Shown: positions 6,305-14,427 of the stretch, one piece after another | How positions within the stretch are numbered: position 1 is the first letter of the stretch | Layout of the letters: the number at the start of each line of letters is the position of its first letter | NCBI GenBank assembly: GCA_003446375.1 | Contig: DMAW01000030.1 | Location: 1-29,085 of the forward strand | Direction: 5' to 3' | DNA: 29,085 nucleotides | Origin: Eubacteriaceae bacterium | Lineage (GTDB): Bacteria; Bacillota; Clostridia; Eubacteriales; Alkalibacteraceae | The notes under the pieces: model-generated | Told to the model about the DNA's origin: nothing | Database searches by the model: none | Seen by the model: only the letters and a program-made list of their open reading frames with translations | Made by a program: the position numbers and the translations under genes

Positions 6305-8338
6305 TTGAACCAGACAAACGAAAATATTCAAGATATAAAAAAGAGCAGCTCTTATAAAATACCATGGATAAAGGCCGGTAGAGTCATCGGCCTTTATTTT
6401 CTTGCAGGTTTTTTAGTGACGTCATTTTCTAATATCGTATTAGAAGGAAGGTATCCGATTCAAACAGGTTGGGGCCTTTTGATATTGGCAATTCTATTCT
6501 TTGTCGCCGTATCTTGCAGGCATCTGAAGAGATATAATGAGATGGCGGCAAGAATTCAGGAAGGATATGACCTTCTAGAACAAAAAATAAGCCACAACGA
6601 TTATCTGATGCAAAAGCTAAAGACAGACAACGATTATCTGAGCACTATTATCCGAGAGGCTCCGGTCATGATAATCGCATACGACATAGACAACAAGATA
6701 GTAGAGTTTAACCCAAGAGCCCAGCTGGTTACCGGCTATTCAAGGGATGAAGCTTTAGGAGAAGATATAGTGGATCTTTTAAGCGCTGAAGGCATGAAGG
6801 AAAACAGCAAAAAAGTGATATCTAAGATTAAAGAAAATAAAATCGTCAAAAACAATGAAGCTCCGATAAAAAAGAAAAACGGAAAAATAGCCGAGGTGCT
6901 TTGGAATAACGAGCTATATCGTGACGAAAAGGGAATTGCCGCCGGAGTCATATCAATTGGTCTTGACACGACTGAAAGAAAGGAAATGGAAAAGCGCCTC
7001 CATCGCTTGGCGTATTATGACAATTTGACTGGGATGTCTAACATAACTTTGTTTAAAGAAAGAGTAGAGCTTGTTGCCAAGGAGATTGAGAGGACGGATA
7101 AGAAAGCTTCCTTGATAATACTGGATATTGACGACATAAAACATATAAACGATACTTTAGGACATCAGGCAGGTGACCAATTGATACGCCATATAGGCGA
7201 AATCGTAAAGAGCTGCATAAAAAAGACAGGACTATACGCAAGAATAAGCGGCGACAGCTTTGTTTGCCTTCTTTTGTACAATGATGAAGAAGAGCTCTTA
7301 TCCATAACGGAAGGCATATTTTCGCAAGTGCGAAAGCCCTGGGTCTATATGGAACAGGAATATTTCGTGACCGTCAGCATGGGTGGCGCCGGCTACGATA
7401 CTGACGGCAAAGATTACACGACTTTGCTAAGGAAGGCAGATATCGCTCTTACATGGTGCAAGGAATCGGGAAAGAACAGGTACGTGTCCTATGAAAAGAT
7501 GATGGGAGACAAGACCTTAAGATTCATGGAGCTGGGAAGAGAGATGCGAAAGGCAATTAAAAAGGGAGAATTTGAGCTTTATTACCAGCCTAAGATAAAT
7601 ATAAAAGATTCTGAAATGACGGGAGCCGAAGCTCTCATACGATGGAAGCACCCTTTGAAGGGATTTATATCTCCAGGGGAATTCATCCCATTTGCAGAGG
7701 AAACAGGATATATAAAAAGCATAGAAAGATGGGTTTTGGAAGAAGCCTGCAAACAAAAGAAGCTGATTGAAAAAATTGGCGCTGGAAACATTCAAATAAG
7801 CGTGAACATGTCAGGGATAAGCCTGGCGGAACCGGAGACGGTAAGTTATTTGGAATATCTCGTGAATAAGTATAACCTTGAAACATGCGATATAGTAATT
7901 GAAATTACCGAAACAGCGGTAATCAAGGATTTAGACCACGCTATCGATACCTTGAAGCGGGTCAAGTCCTTGGGCTTTATAATCGCCCTTGACGATTTCG
8001 GAACGGGATTTTCATCCCTTACGCATCTGCAAAAGCTTCCCATCGACATAGTGAAGGTTGACCGTACATTCATCATGCAGATTTGTGAAGACAAGGAGAC
8101 GGAAATAATATTCGAGTCCGTAGTAAAGCTTTGCCATAAGCTTGGACTTACGGTAGTTGCAGAAGGCGTAGAGACCCGCCAGCAGCTTGAGCTTGTCAAG
8201 CATTACAGCTGTGATATAGCTCAAGGATATCTGTTTGGAAAACCAATACCAAGGGAAGAGTTCATGGATATATTGCAAGGAGCTATTTCTTTAAATGAAA
8301 AAGAAGATAATTTTTTTTCATTTTGCATTAATAAATGA
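6305..8338 (+). CDS. Membrane PAS-GGDEF-EAL protein, predicted c-di-GMP phosphodiesterase
   Basis: This 677-residue protein has two membrane helices (about 26-46 and 54-72), a PAS domain (about 110-225), a GGDEF domain (about 232-395) and an EAL domain (about 415-660). The cyclase signature is degenerate, reading SGDSF at 315-319, and the usual LTGLPNR start reads LTGMSNI, so cyclase activity is unlikely. The EAL domain keeps its metal and catalytic residues: EAL at 442-444, N501, E533, DD at 563-564, K584 and E620-G-V-E-T. It should therefore hydrolyse c-di-GMP, perhaps with GTP bound to the GGDEF domain as a regulator. The start is TTG with a weak ribosome binding site; no other in-frame start precedes the membrane helices. 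It probably shares a transcript with the chemoreceptor. Confidence 0.92.
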   Translation: MNQTNENIQDIKKSSSYKIPWIKAGRVIGLYFLAGFLVTSFSNIVLEGRYPIQTGWGLLILAILFFVAVSCRHLKRYNEMAARIQEGYDLLEQKISHNDYLMQKLKTDNDYLSTIIREAPVMIIAYDIDNKIVEFNPRAQLVTGYSRDEALGEDIVDLLSAEGMKENSKKVISKIKENKIVKNNEAPIKKKNGKIAEVLWNNELYRDEKGIAAGVISIGLDTTERKEMEKRLHRLAYYDNLTGMSNITLFKERVELVAKEIERTDKKASLIILDIDDIKHINDTLGHQAGDQLIRHIGEIVKSCIKKTGLYARISGDSFVCLLLYNDEEELLSITEGIFSQVRKPWVYMEQEYFVTVSMGGAGYDTDGKDYTTLLRKADIALTWCKESGKNRYVSYEKMMGDKTLRFMELGREMRKAIKKGEFELYYQPKINIKDSEMTGAEALIRWKHPLKGFISPGEFIPFAEETGYIKSIERWVLEEACKQKKLIEKIGAGNIQISVNMSGISLAEPETVSYLEYLVNKYNLETCDIVIEITETAVIKDLDHAIDTLKRVKSLGFIIALDDFGTGFSSLTHLQKLPIDIVKVDRTFIMQICEDKETEIIFESVVKLCHKLGLTVVAEGVETRQQLELVKHYSCDIAQGYLFGKPIPREEFMDILQGAISLNEKEDNFFSFCINK

Positions 8339-8354
8339 TAAATCGAGCCGATTA
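8328..8354 (+). promoter_or_regulatory. Candidate sigma-D promoter of the hemerythrin gene
   Basis: TTAA (8328-8331), exactly 15 bases, then GCCGATTA (8347-8354) is the best match to the flagellar sigma factor pattern in the window. The -35 element overlaps the end of the phosphodiesterase gene. The hemerythrin start is about 35 nt downstream. Confidence 0.5.
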
Positions 8355-8386
8355 ATATATTAAAGGACAGATGCAAGGAGGTTTTT

Positions 8387-8782
8387 TTGTTGATCAAATG
8401 GAAAGAGGATTATCGCGTGGGCATCGAGATCATCGATGAGCAACATCAAAAATTGTTTGAGATAGCTGCAAGAGCTTATGATCTTCTGAAAAATGAATTT
8501 ATTGAGGACAAGTATGACAGGATCAAAGATATTTTAGAAGAACTTAAATCTTACACGATATTTCATTTTGAGACAGAAGAAAAGTATATGGAAGAAATAG
8601 GTTATAAAAAACTCTTTAGCCATAAGGTCTATCATGAAGAATTTATCGGGAAGATAAAAAGCGTCGACTTGAAAGAAGTGGATGAAAATCAGGAAGGATA
8701 TCTGATATCCATTTTAGAGCTTGTAGTAAATTGGATAGACGAACATATCTTGAACAAGGATATGCTTATTGCCAAGGGATAA
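8387..8782 (+). CDS. Bacteriohemerythrin
   Basis: This 131-residue four-helix protein binds O2 at a non-haem di-iron site. All seven expected ligands are visible: His20 (in DEQH), His60 and Glu64 (HFETE), His79 and His83 (HKVYH), His120 and Asp125 (HILNKD). Single-domain hemerythrins deliver or sense oxygen and are often linked to aerotaxis and c-di-GMP systems. Two adjacent TTG codons (8387 and 8390) can start translation. The AAGGAGG at 8375-8381 is 5 nt from the first and 8 nt from the second, so the true start may be 8390. It sits between the phosphodiesterase and the riboswitch-controlled fapA, with its own sigma-D-like site. Confidence 0.93.
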   Translation: MLIKWKEDYRVGIEIIDEQHQKLFEIAARAYDLLKNEFIEDKYDRIKDILEELKSYTIFHFETEEKYMEEIGYKKLFSHKVYHEEFIGKIKSVDLKEVDENQEGYLISILELVVNWIDEHILNKDMLIAKG

Positions 8783-8788
8783 ATAGCT

Positions 8789-8817
8789 TTGACACTTAAA
8801 ATTTATTATGGTAGGAT
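8789..8817 (+). promoter_or_regulatory. Sigma-A promoter of the riboswitch-fapA transcript
   Basis: A perfect TTGACA (8789-8794) is followed after 17 bases by TAGGAT (8812-8817). Transcription should start near 8824, just ahead of the riboswitch aptamer. Confidence 0.65.
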
Positions 8818-8836
8818 TTAGTCAACACAATAAAAT

Positions 8837-8914
8837 AAAAGGCAAAATCGCCGAAAGGCGGTGACGCAAAGCCACGAGTCTAAGTCGAAAGATATGATGG
8901 TCGGGTTGCCGGAA
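8837..8914 (+). promoter_or_regulatory. c-di-GMP-I (GEMM-I) riboswitch
   Basis: The aptamer shows the conserved parts of the family. P1 pairs GGCAA (8841-8845) with TTGCC (8906-8910). P2 is closed by a GAAA tetraloop within GCCGAAAGGC (8850-8859). The core GACGCAAAGCC lies at 8863-8873. The tetraloop receptor halves CTAAG (8880-8884) and TATGATGG (8893-8900) are present. The aptamer binds c-di-GMP and here controls a terminator 30 nt downstream and then fapA. The P1 3' strand plus flank (GGTTGCC, 8904-8910) can instead pair with GGCGGCC (8943-8949) in the terminator. That predicts termination when ligand is bound. Confidence 0.93.
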
Positions 8915-8941
8915 TTTAGTCTGTAAAACTAAGATTTTTTG

Positions 8942-8966
8942 AGGCGGCCTTTTGGCTGCCTTTTTT
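8942..8966 (+). terminator. Riboswitch-controlled intrinsic terminator
   Basis: The arms AGGCGGCC (8942-8949) and GGCTGCCT (8954-8961) form an 8-bp stem (one G-U) with a TTTT loop, followed by a T-run to 8966. It lies between the c-di-GMP-I aptamer and the fapA ribosome binding site (GGAGG at 8969). A weaker hairpin with arms TTTAGT/ACTAAG (8915-8933) and six T also lies between aptamer and terminator. Confidence 0.9.
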
Positions 8967-8981
8967 GCGGAGGTATAAGAT

Positions 8982-10811
8982 ATGATTGTTGAAGCGATGA
9001 GTAGTGCAGAAGCCATGGAAATAGCCATGAAGAATTTAAAATGTGGCAAAGACGAGTTGATAATGGAAGAAATAGAAAAGCCTTTAGTGAAAATGATGGG
9101 ATTGGTAAAAAAAAGCGGCAAGTACAGCATAGAAAAAATCAAGAAAGAGACAAAAGAAGATCCGGACAACAAGGATGGCTTTGTTGAGATATTAGGCGGA
9201 ATTATTTCAATAACCGATCCGGTAGGAAAAGGTGTGGCGCCATCTGTCTTTATCAAAGATCCACAGATGGATATGTTCGTAAACGGAGAAAAGGCGCCAA
9301 TAAGCACCATATTGAAATCTGAAGATCAAATAAACTTTATGTTTGAAGACATACCCGCGGAAAAACACCTAAAAGTAGAATTTTCTGATGACTTGGTTTG
9401 CGCATACTTGACCATTGAGAGAAAGTACGGCAAGCATTTTTATTTAAAAGACATCCCCAAATCCAGAAAAGCGGTTTTGGAACCGGGAGTGGCCTTGGTT
9501 GAACCCGATAAAGTAACTTTTGAAGAATGCATGAGCGTACTAGAAGATTTCGGTATCAAAAGGGAGTTTATAGACGAGTTGGCGGTAAAGAGCGGTTGCG
9601 AGGCAAGAGAAACGGTAAAAGTAGTGGCTGCAAAAGGCAAATGCCCCGTGCAAAGCAGAAAAACCGAATTCTATTACTGCGAAGAATTAAGCGACAAGGA
9701 GATACTTCAAGGCTTAGAGCCCCTAGTAAGAAAAGGGGAGCTTCTAGCAAGAAAGACTCTGTCTGCTATAATGGGAACTCCGGGCATAACCGTAAAGGGA
9801 GAGATCATCGAAGTAGACACGGTGGAAGACGAAGATCTAGTTTCGGCAAATGGAGCCGAAAAGCGGGGGGATGAATTATATTCCCTCATCGACGGAAGGC
9901 CATTTATGAAAAAAGGGCAGATAGGCGTGGTGCCCTTGCTGACGGTCATTGGGGATTTGGACAAGGAAACTGATGACATCGATTTTGACGGAGATGTAGT
10001 AGTAAAAGGCAATGTGCAAGACAACATGACAATAAAAGCTAGCGGAAATGTCAAGATAATCGGATCGGTATATCATTCTCAGATATTTGCTCTGCAAAAC
10101 ATAGAGGTAGAGGGGAAAGTCATAGGAGGAAGGCTACAGTCAGGAGATGAAAGCAGCATCTTTCATGTGATAGTAAATATAGTAGAGGCGATGATAACAG
10201 AAATCGAAAAGATATTTAAAGGCCTTCACCAGATAAAGGTAAAAGACGTCAGGGAGATACTGGAGATAATAAACACAGGCAAGGAAAACCTGGATGAATT
10301 GATAAAAGAAATGGAAAGAAGCTCCGTATCTATGAATGCCACCCAGCTTGAAACCCTAAATGAGCTTAAAAAGTCGATTAGGCATGCATTTTTAGAGATA
10401 AAGCTGCTGCACCAAAAGGGGTTTACAGAGCTTAATGAAATTTATCAGACGCTTGTGGACTACAAAGAGATAATGGATGAGGAAATCGAAGATACGAAGG
10501 TGTTGAAGGTAAAATATGCGCAAAATGCCACGGTGAATTCAAGTGGAGATATAATAATTACGGGAGAGGGAAGCTACCAGTCCAATCTTGTGGCAGGCAG
10601 AGAGATAATGTATGAAAAACCTTCGAGCGTCGTAAAAGGCGGAACCATGATAGCAGGCAAGCAGATAAATGCAGGAATAGTGGGAACACCCAGCGAAATC
10701 TCTACATTTTGCAAGGTCTTAGACGGTGAAGGAGACATAAAAGGCAGATTTTACAAGGGCACGACTTTGGTTATTAAAAATGCTCAGCGAGAGTATGTGG
10801 CAATAGAATAG
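8982..10811 (+). CDS. fapA: FapA/DUF342 family protein under c-di-GMP riboswitch control
   Basis: This 609-residue protein belongs to the DUF342/FapA (flagellar assembly protein A) family. The first ~50 residues resemble the Jag-N domain that often starts these proteins. The central part holds the FapA core. Glycine-rich repeats such as GDVVVKGNVQDNMTIKASGN and, near the end, SSGDIIITGEGSYQ suggest a beta-helix. Between them residues about 395-500 form charged helices likely to be a coiled coil. The protein has no signal peptide or membrane helix and should be cytoplasmic or peripheral. In Vibrio a FapA protein affects flagellar polar assembly; its biochemical role in Firmicutes is unknown. 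The ATG at 8982 follows GGAGG by 8 nt. The upstream c-di-GMP riboswitch fits a motility or adhesion role. Confidence 0.85.
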   Translation: MIVEAMSSAEAMEIAMKNLKCGKDELIMEEIEKPLVKMMGLVKKSGKYSIEKIKKETKEDPDNKDGFVEILGGIISITDPVGKGVAPSVFIKDPQMDMFVNGEKAPISTILKSEDQINFMFEDIPAEKHLKVEFSDDLVCAYLTIERKYGKHFYLKDIPKSRKAVLEPGVALVEPDKVTFEECMSVLEDFGIKREFIDELAVKSGCEARETVKVVAAKGKCPVQSRKTEFYYCEELSDKEILQGLEPLVRKGELLARKTLSAIMGTPGITVKGEIIEVDTVEDEDLVSANGAEKRGDELYSLIDGRPFMKKGQIGVVPLLTVIGDLDKETDDIDFDGDVVVKGNVQDNMTIKASGNVKIIGSVYHSQIFALQNIEVEGKVIGGRLQSGDESSIFHVIVNIVEAMITEIEKIFKGLHQIKVKDVREILEIINTGKENLDELIKEMERSSVSMNATQLETLNELKKSIRHAFLEIKLLHQKGFTELNEIYQTLVDYKEIMDEEIEDTKVLKVKYAQNATVNSSGDIIITGEGSYQSNLVAGREIMYEKPSSVVKGGTMIAGKQINAGIVGTPSEISTFCKVLDGEGDIKGRFYKGTTLVIKNAQREYVAIE

Positions 10812-10873
10812 AATTAATGAGAAAAAGTCTTGATTTTGCTAAAGGTTGCGAGTAGAATAGTATTATATGAATA

Positions 10874-10893
10874 TTAGTTAGCACTCTAATTAA
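10874..10893. promoter_or_regulatory. Possible operator dyad upstream of the MATE exporter
   Basis: The half-sites TTAGTTAG and CTAATTAA flank CACT, with 7 of 8 positions symmetrical. The site lies about 40 bp before the MATE start codon. It has the size of a MarR or TetR family operator, but no such regulator gene is in the window. Confidence 0.35.
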
Positions 10894-10930
10894 TTTTTAA
10901 ATCTATATGTGAAATCAAGGAGAATATATA

Positions 10931-12352
10931 ATGGATAACGCTACACAATTAGGAGAAGTAAAAGTATCGAAGCTCCTGATTAAATTTTCAGTGCCGGCAA
11001 TCATAGGAATGCTGGTAAACGCAATATACAATCTGGTGGACAGGATATATATCGGAAACGGAGTAGGGTCTCTCGGTATTGGGGCCACCACTGTAGGATT
11101 TCCGGTGATGTTGATAGGAATGGCATTTTCAATGCTGATAGGTTTTGGAGCAAATTCCATAATATCCATACGCTTAGGTGAACAAAAAAGAGATGAAGCA
11201 GAAAAGATATTGGGAAATGCATTTGTCCTTTTTATTGGAGTGTCGATAGGGATAACTATTTTAGGATTATCTTTTCTCGAACCCATGCTAAGGTTTTTCG
11301 GAGCCAGCGAAGCCATAATGCCCTATGCTAAAGACTATATGAGCATAATCTTGGCAGGCAACATATTTCAATCATTAAGCTTTGGGATGAACAATTTCAT
11401 CAGAGCTGAAGGCAATCCTAAAATAGCCATGAAGACAATGCTCATAGGAGCCGGAATAAATATCGTTTTAGACCCTGTATTTATATTTGCTTTCGGATGG
11501 GGAATGAAAGGGGCAGCATTTGCTACCATATTGTCCCAAGCTGTTTCGATGGTATGGGTGCTGCATTATTTTTTTGGTGGAAAAAGCCTGCTTAAGATAC
11601 ACAGAAGGAACATGCGCCTTGAGATGAAGACAATAAGATTGATAGCTACTCTTGGCTTTGCTCCCTTTGCCATGCAGCTTGCCAGCAGCCTTCAAAACAT
11701 GGTGCTTAACCAAAGCCTGCTTGAGTATGGCGGAGATGTTGCCATATCCGGAATGGGAGTCACTATCAGCATCATTACGTTGATACTGATGCCTATGTTT
11801 GGGATAAATCAAGGGGTTCAGCCCATTATAGGCTATAATTACGGAGCAAGAAAATACGATAGGGTCAAGGAAGCTCTCAAACTGGGGATAATGGCTGCCG
11901 TAACGATTGCAACGGTTGGATTTGTGGCCACGAGGCTTTTTCCGGAACAGCTTGTCTCCATATTCAACAGATCGGATGCGGAACTTATAGCCATAGGAAA
12001 GATGCAGATGAAAATAAGCCTTTCCATGCTTCCGTTGATAGGATTTCAAGTAGTAGGATCAAATTACTTCCAGGCTGTAGGAAAGCCCAAGCACGCTTCC
12101 TTTTTAAGCCTTTCAAGGCAGTTCTTCTTTTTGATACCTGCACTTCTCATAATACCAAGATTCTTTGGGCTTAAAGGCGTTTACGCATCTATGCCCTTGG
12201 CGGATCTCTTAGCTTCGGTGGTAACGGCAGTATTTCTTATAAGAGAGATTCGACATTTGGATAGCAGCCATGCCAGAGGCTTGGCAGACAAGAAAAAGGA
12301 AAAAAATGAACAGATCAATGTCGATAAAAACATAATAAAAGATGCAGTTTAA
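10931..12352 (+). CDS. MATE family multidrug/toxin exporter
   Basis: This 473-residue membrane protein has about twelve hydrophobic helices in two halves, as in the MATE (MepA/NorM-like) family. These export cationic drugs or metabolites using Na+ or H+ gradients. Typical sequences are an N-terminal PAIIGMLVNAIYNLVDRIYIG, which matches the family motif for helix 1 and its loop. Others are FGMNNFIRAEGNPKIAM in the first half and MFGINQGVQPIIGYNYGA at the start of the second. Length is normal. The ATG at 10931 follows AAGGAG. It is a single-gene unit ending at a strong hairpin. Substrate is unknown. Confidence 0.93.
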   Translation: MDNATQLGEVKVSKLLIKFSVPAIIGMLVNAIYNLVDRIYIGNGVGSLGIGATTVGFPVMLIGMAFSMLIGFGANSIISIRLGEQKRDEAEKILGNAFVLFIGVSIGITILGLSFLEPMLRFFGASEAIMPYAKDYMSIILAGNIFQSLSFGMNNFIRAEGNPKIAMKTMLIGAGINIVLDPVFIFAFGWGMKGAAFATILSQAVSMVWVLHYFFGGKSLLKIHRRNMRLEMKTIRLIATLGFAPFAMQLASSLQNMVLNQSLLEYGGDVAISGMGVTISIITLILMPMFGINQGVQPIIGYNYGARKYDRVKEALKLGIMAAVTIATVGFVATRLFPEQLVSIFNRSDAELIAIGKMQMKISLSMLPLIGFQVVGSNYFQAVGKPKHASFLSLSRQFFFLIPALLIIPRFFGLKGVYASMPLADLLASVVTAVFLIREIRHLDSSHARGLADKKKEKNEQINVDKNIIKDAV

Positions 12353-12396
12353 AATAGCGAGTCTGTGTCAACTTAAGTTGACCTAGACTCGCTATT
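12351..12396. terminator. Long, nearly perfect hairpin between convergent genes
   Basis: The arms AAATAGCGAGTCT (12351-12363) and AGACTCGCTATTT (12384-12396) form 13 bp. Inside, separated by GT and CT, is the 16-base perfect palindrome GTCAACTTAAGTTGAC (12366-12381). The outer A/T ends give short U-tracts on both strands, so it probably ends both the MATE and the oxidoreductase transcripts. The first A overlaps the MATE stop region. Confidence 0.75.
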
Positions 12397-12453
12397 TGTG
12401 CTTTGTAACGTTATCAGTTGAAAAAAATTTGCACTGCCTCCGGCTTTGGCACC

Positions 12454-13575
12454 TTAAAAATGAATCCAGCAGTTGTCGCTTTCTACCGATTCATAAGCCG
12501 ATGCGATGATCCGCTGTGACAGGTAAGCTTCTGCAAGGGTGGGAGTTTCGGGGTAAAGGATCTTTCCTGCATTTACATTGTTCAAAAAGTTCTTCATAGA
12601 GGCGAGGTGGGCGTTGACCATCCATCCTAAGTCAAATTTGTGGTTTGGATAAATAGTTTTGTGATACTTTGCAAACTCCCCGGTGGTTTTGATTGCGCCC
12701 TTTTCCAAAAGCCCGGTTTCCTGAAGGTAGACAGTTGGGTAATCTACATCGTCAGAATGTATCTTTATGCTTCCCTTGCTTCCGTAAATCTCGATTATAG
12801 TGTCTTCTTTTAGGTCTGAGGTGATTCTAGAAACTTCCAAAGTGCCCTTGGCACCGCTTTTCATTACCAGATTCAGAAAAGCCCACTCATCAACTTCGGA
12901 CTTGACCTTTGCTGTTTTTGAAGAGTCGGCAAATCGCTCTTTAAAGTAGATATCAGTCTGTGCCATGACTTTTTCGGGCTCGCCCAAAAGAAATCTTACT
13001 GAATCAGCCATGTGTATACCAAGGTCTACAAGAGCTCCACCGCCTGCCTTTTCCTTGGATAACCTCCAAGACATGGGACGTTGAGAGTCCAAATATCCTT
13101 TATGGTAAAGGGCAAACCTGAAGTGGATGATATCGCCGATCTTTCCCGAGGAGATCAATTCTTTTGCCATGACCATGGCTGGCAAAAACCTATACATAAG
13201 CGCACTTTGATTTACGATTTGGGATTTGTCCGCAAGGCCTGCCAAATCCTTAGCCTGTTCGATGTCTCGTGCTACGGGCTTTTCCATGTATAGCGGTTTT
13301 TTTGAAGAAATTATCTTAGTTCCTTGTTCGTAGTGCAAGAAGTTTGGAGTGCACACATCCAAGGCGTGCACATTTGGGTCTTCAATCAATTTATCAAGCT
13401 CTGAAGACACGTATTCAAAATGAGGAAATTTCAAGTCTTTCTTGCTGCTTACCGCTGCATAAAGCTCCGGTGAGTAATCCATATCCTCAAACATGGTTTT
13501 CATGGCATATAGCCCAATTGCATGGATTTTAGCTATTCCTCCATAGCCTACTACTCCTAGATTGATTTTTTTCAT
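12454..13575 (-). CDS. Gfo/Idh/MocA family NAD(P)-dependent oxidoreductase
   Basis: This 373-residue protein has an N-terminal Rossmann fold (GVVGYGGIAKIHA, 7-19), the family motif EKP at 98-100 with catalytic-type Lys99, and the second signature DLGIHMAD with Asp184 and His188. Members oxidise or reduce sugars, inositols, sugar acids and related polyols with NAD(P). The specific substrate cannot be deduced. It lies 9 nt after the DeoR regulator on the same strand, so the two are co-transcribed. Both are divergent from the glycyl radical enzyme and its activase, which suggests one pathway. The ATG at 13575 follows AGGAGG. A weak hairpin followed by seven T lies just after the stop, on the minus strand at about 12452-12420. 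Confidence 0.9.
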   Translation of the reverse strand: MKKINLGVVGYGGIAKIHAIGLYAMKTMFEDMDYSPELYAAVSSKKDLKFPHFEYVSSELDKLIEDPNVHALDVCTPNFLHYEQGTKIISSKKPLYMEKPVARDIEQAKDLAGLADKSQIVNQSALMYRFLPAMVMAKELISSGKIGDIIHFRFALYHKGYLDSQRPMSWRLSKEKAGGGALVDLGIHMADSVRFLLGEPEKVMAQTDIYFKERFADSSKTAKVKSEVDEWAFLNLVMKSGAKGTLEVSRITSDLKEDTIIEIYGSKGSIKIHSDDVDYPTVYLQETGLLEKGAIKTTGEFAKYHKTIYPNHKFDLGWMVNAHLASMKNFLNNVNAGKILYPETPTLAEAYLSQRIIASAYESVESDNCWIHF

Positions 13576-13584
13576 AAAAGCCTC

Positions 13585-14349
13585 CTATAAAATTTTTATT
13601 TTAGATTTTTTCAAACGGTTTTGTATGGTTTTTGAGGGAGTCTCTTCCGTGACTACGGTATCTATCTGTGAAAGATCTGCGAATTTATAAATCCCTTCGT
13701 AGAAGAACTTCTTGTTTTCCATTACTAGAAAGACTTCTCTTGCAGCATTTATAAATGCTCTTTTGGTATTTCCGTCTTCCACGTTAAAGGTGGTAAGGCT
13801 GCCGGTCTCTAAATCTATGCCGCAGCTTCCTATAAAAACTTTCTGGACGTTATATTTTTTGATCGATTCTATGGTCTCGCTGCCTACAAAGCCTCCTGCA
13901 TCGGAAAAGAACATGCCACCTGGGGATATCAAAGTAACGGCCTTGCTTTTAGACAATATGTACAAAATGTCGATCGAATTTGATATAACGGTCAGCTCCA
14001 AGCCCGAGTCCCGGATCATTTCCGCTAGAACCATGTTGGTCGTGGATATGTCCAAGATTATGGTCTCATTTTTTCTTAGGGCGTCAAAGGCTTTTTGTGC
14101 GATTATTTTTTTAGTGGGCCTGACTGAAGGGTCTTTCCTGTCATTCACAGTTGAAAATGATACAAGCTGCTTCTTTAAGATAGCGCCACCATATGTTCTT
14201 TGTATCACGCCTTGTTTTTCCAAAATCTTAAGGTCTTTTCGTATTGCATCTTCCGAGATTTTAAAGTCTTCGCTTAGCTTTTTTACAAAGACCTTTCCAT
14301 CCTGGCATACCTTTTGATATATGCTATCGAGTCTTTCTTGGGCAAACAT
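13585..14349 (-). CDS. DeoR family transcriptional regulator
   Basis: This 254-residue protein has an N-terminal winged helix (about 5-57; VKKLSEDFKISEDAIRKDLK then LEKQGVIQRTYGGA, the classic DeoR signature). It is followed by a DeoR-C sugar-phosphate sensor fold of the ribose-5-phosphate isomerase type. DeoR proteins usually repress sugar or polyol catabolism and are relieved by a phosphorylated intermediate. It is first in an operon with the Gfo/Idh/MocA oxidoreductase and divergent from the glycyl radical enzyme, so it probably controls both. GGAGG lies 7 nt before the ATG. The effector is unknown. Confidence 0.92.
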   Translation of the reverse strand: MFAQERLDSIYQKVCQDGKVFVKKLSEDFKISEDAIRKDLKILEKQGVIQRTYGGAILKKQLVSFSTVNDRKDPSVRPTKKIIAQKAFDALRKNETIILDISTTNMVLAEMIRDSGLELTVISNSIDILYILSKSKAVTLISPGGMFFSDAGGFVGSETIESIKKYNVQKVFIGSCGIDLETGSLTTFNVEDGNTKRAFINAAREVFLVMENKKFFYEGIYKFADLSQIDTVVTEETPSKTIQNRLKKSKIKIL

Positions 14350-14380
14350 AATGATCCTCCAAATGATTTACTTTATATTA

Positions 14381-14409
14381 ATTATAGTACAGGTTGTAAA
14401 AAATAAAAA
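14381..14409 (-). promoter_or_regulatory. Candidate promoter of the deoR-oxidoreductase operon
   Basis: A perfect TATAAT occurs on the minus strand at 14386-14381. The -35 region 17 bases upstream (TTTTTA-like) is poor, as might be expected for a regulated promoter. The ATG is about 30 nt downstream. Confidence 0.45.
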
Positions 14410-14427
14410 GATAAAACAAGAAAAAAT

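Noticed and set aside
9527..9874. Plus-strand open frame of 115 codons inside fapA
   Set aside because: It lies wholly within fapA in another frame, is extremely rich in Arg/Lys/Gly and has no initiation signal.
12420..12453. Minus-strand terminator just after the oxidoreductase stop
   Set aside because: Only a 4-bp TGCC/GGCA stem can form, and the seven-T run begins several bases later. The strong hairpin at 12351-12396 is the better terminator.
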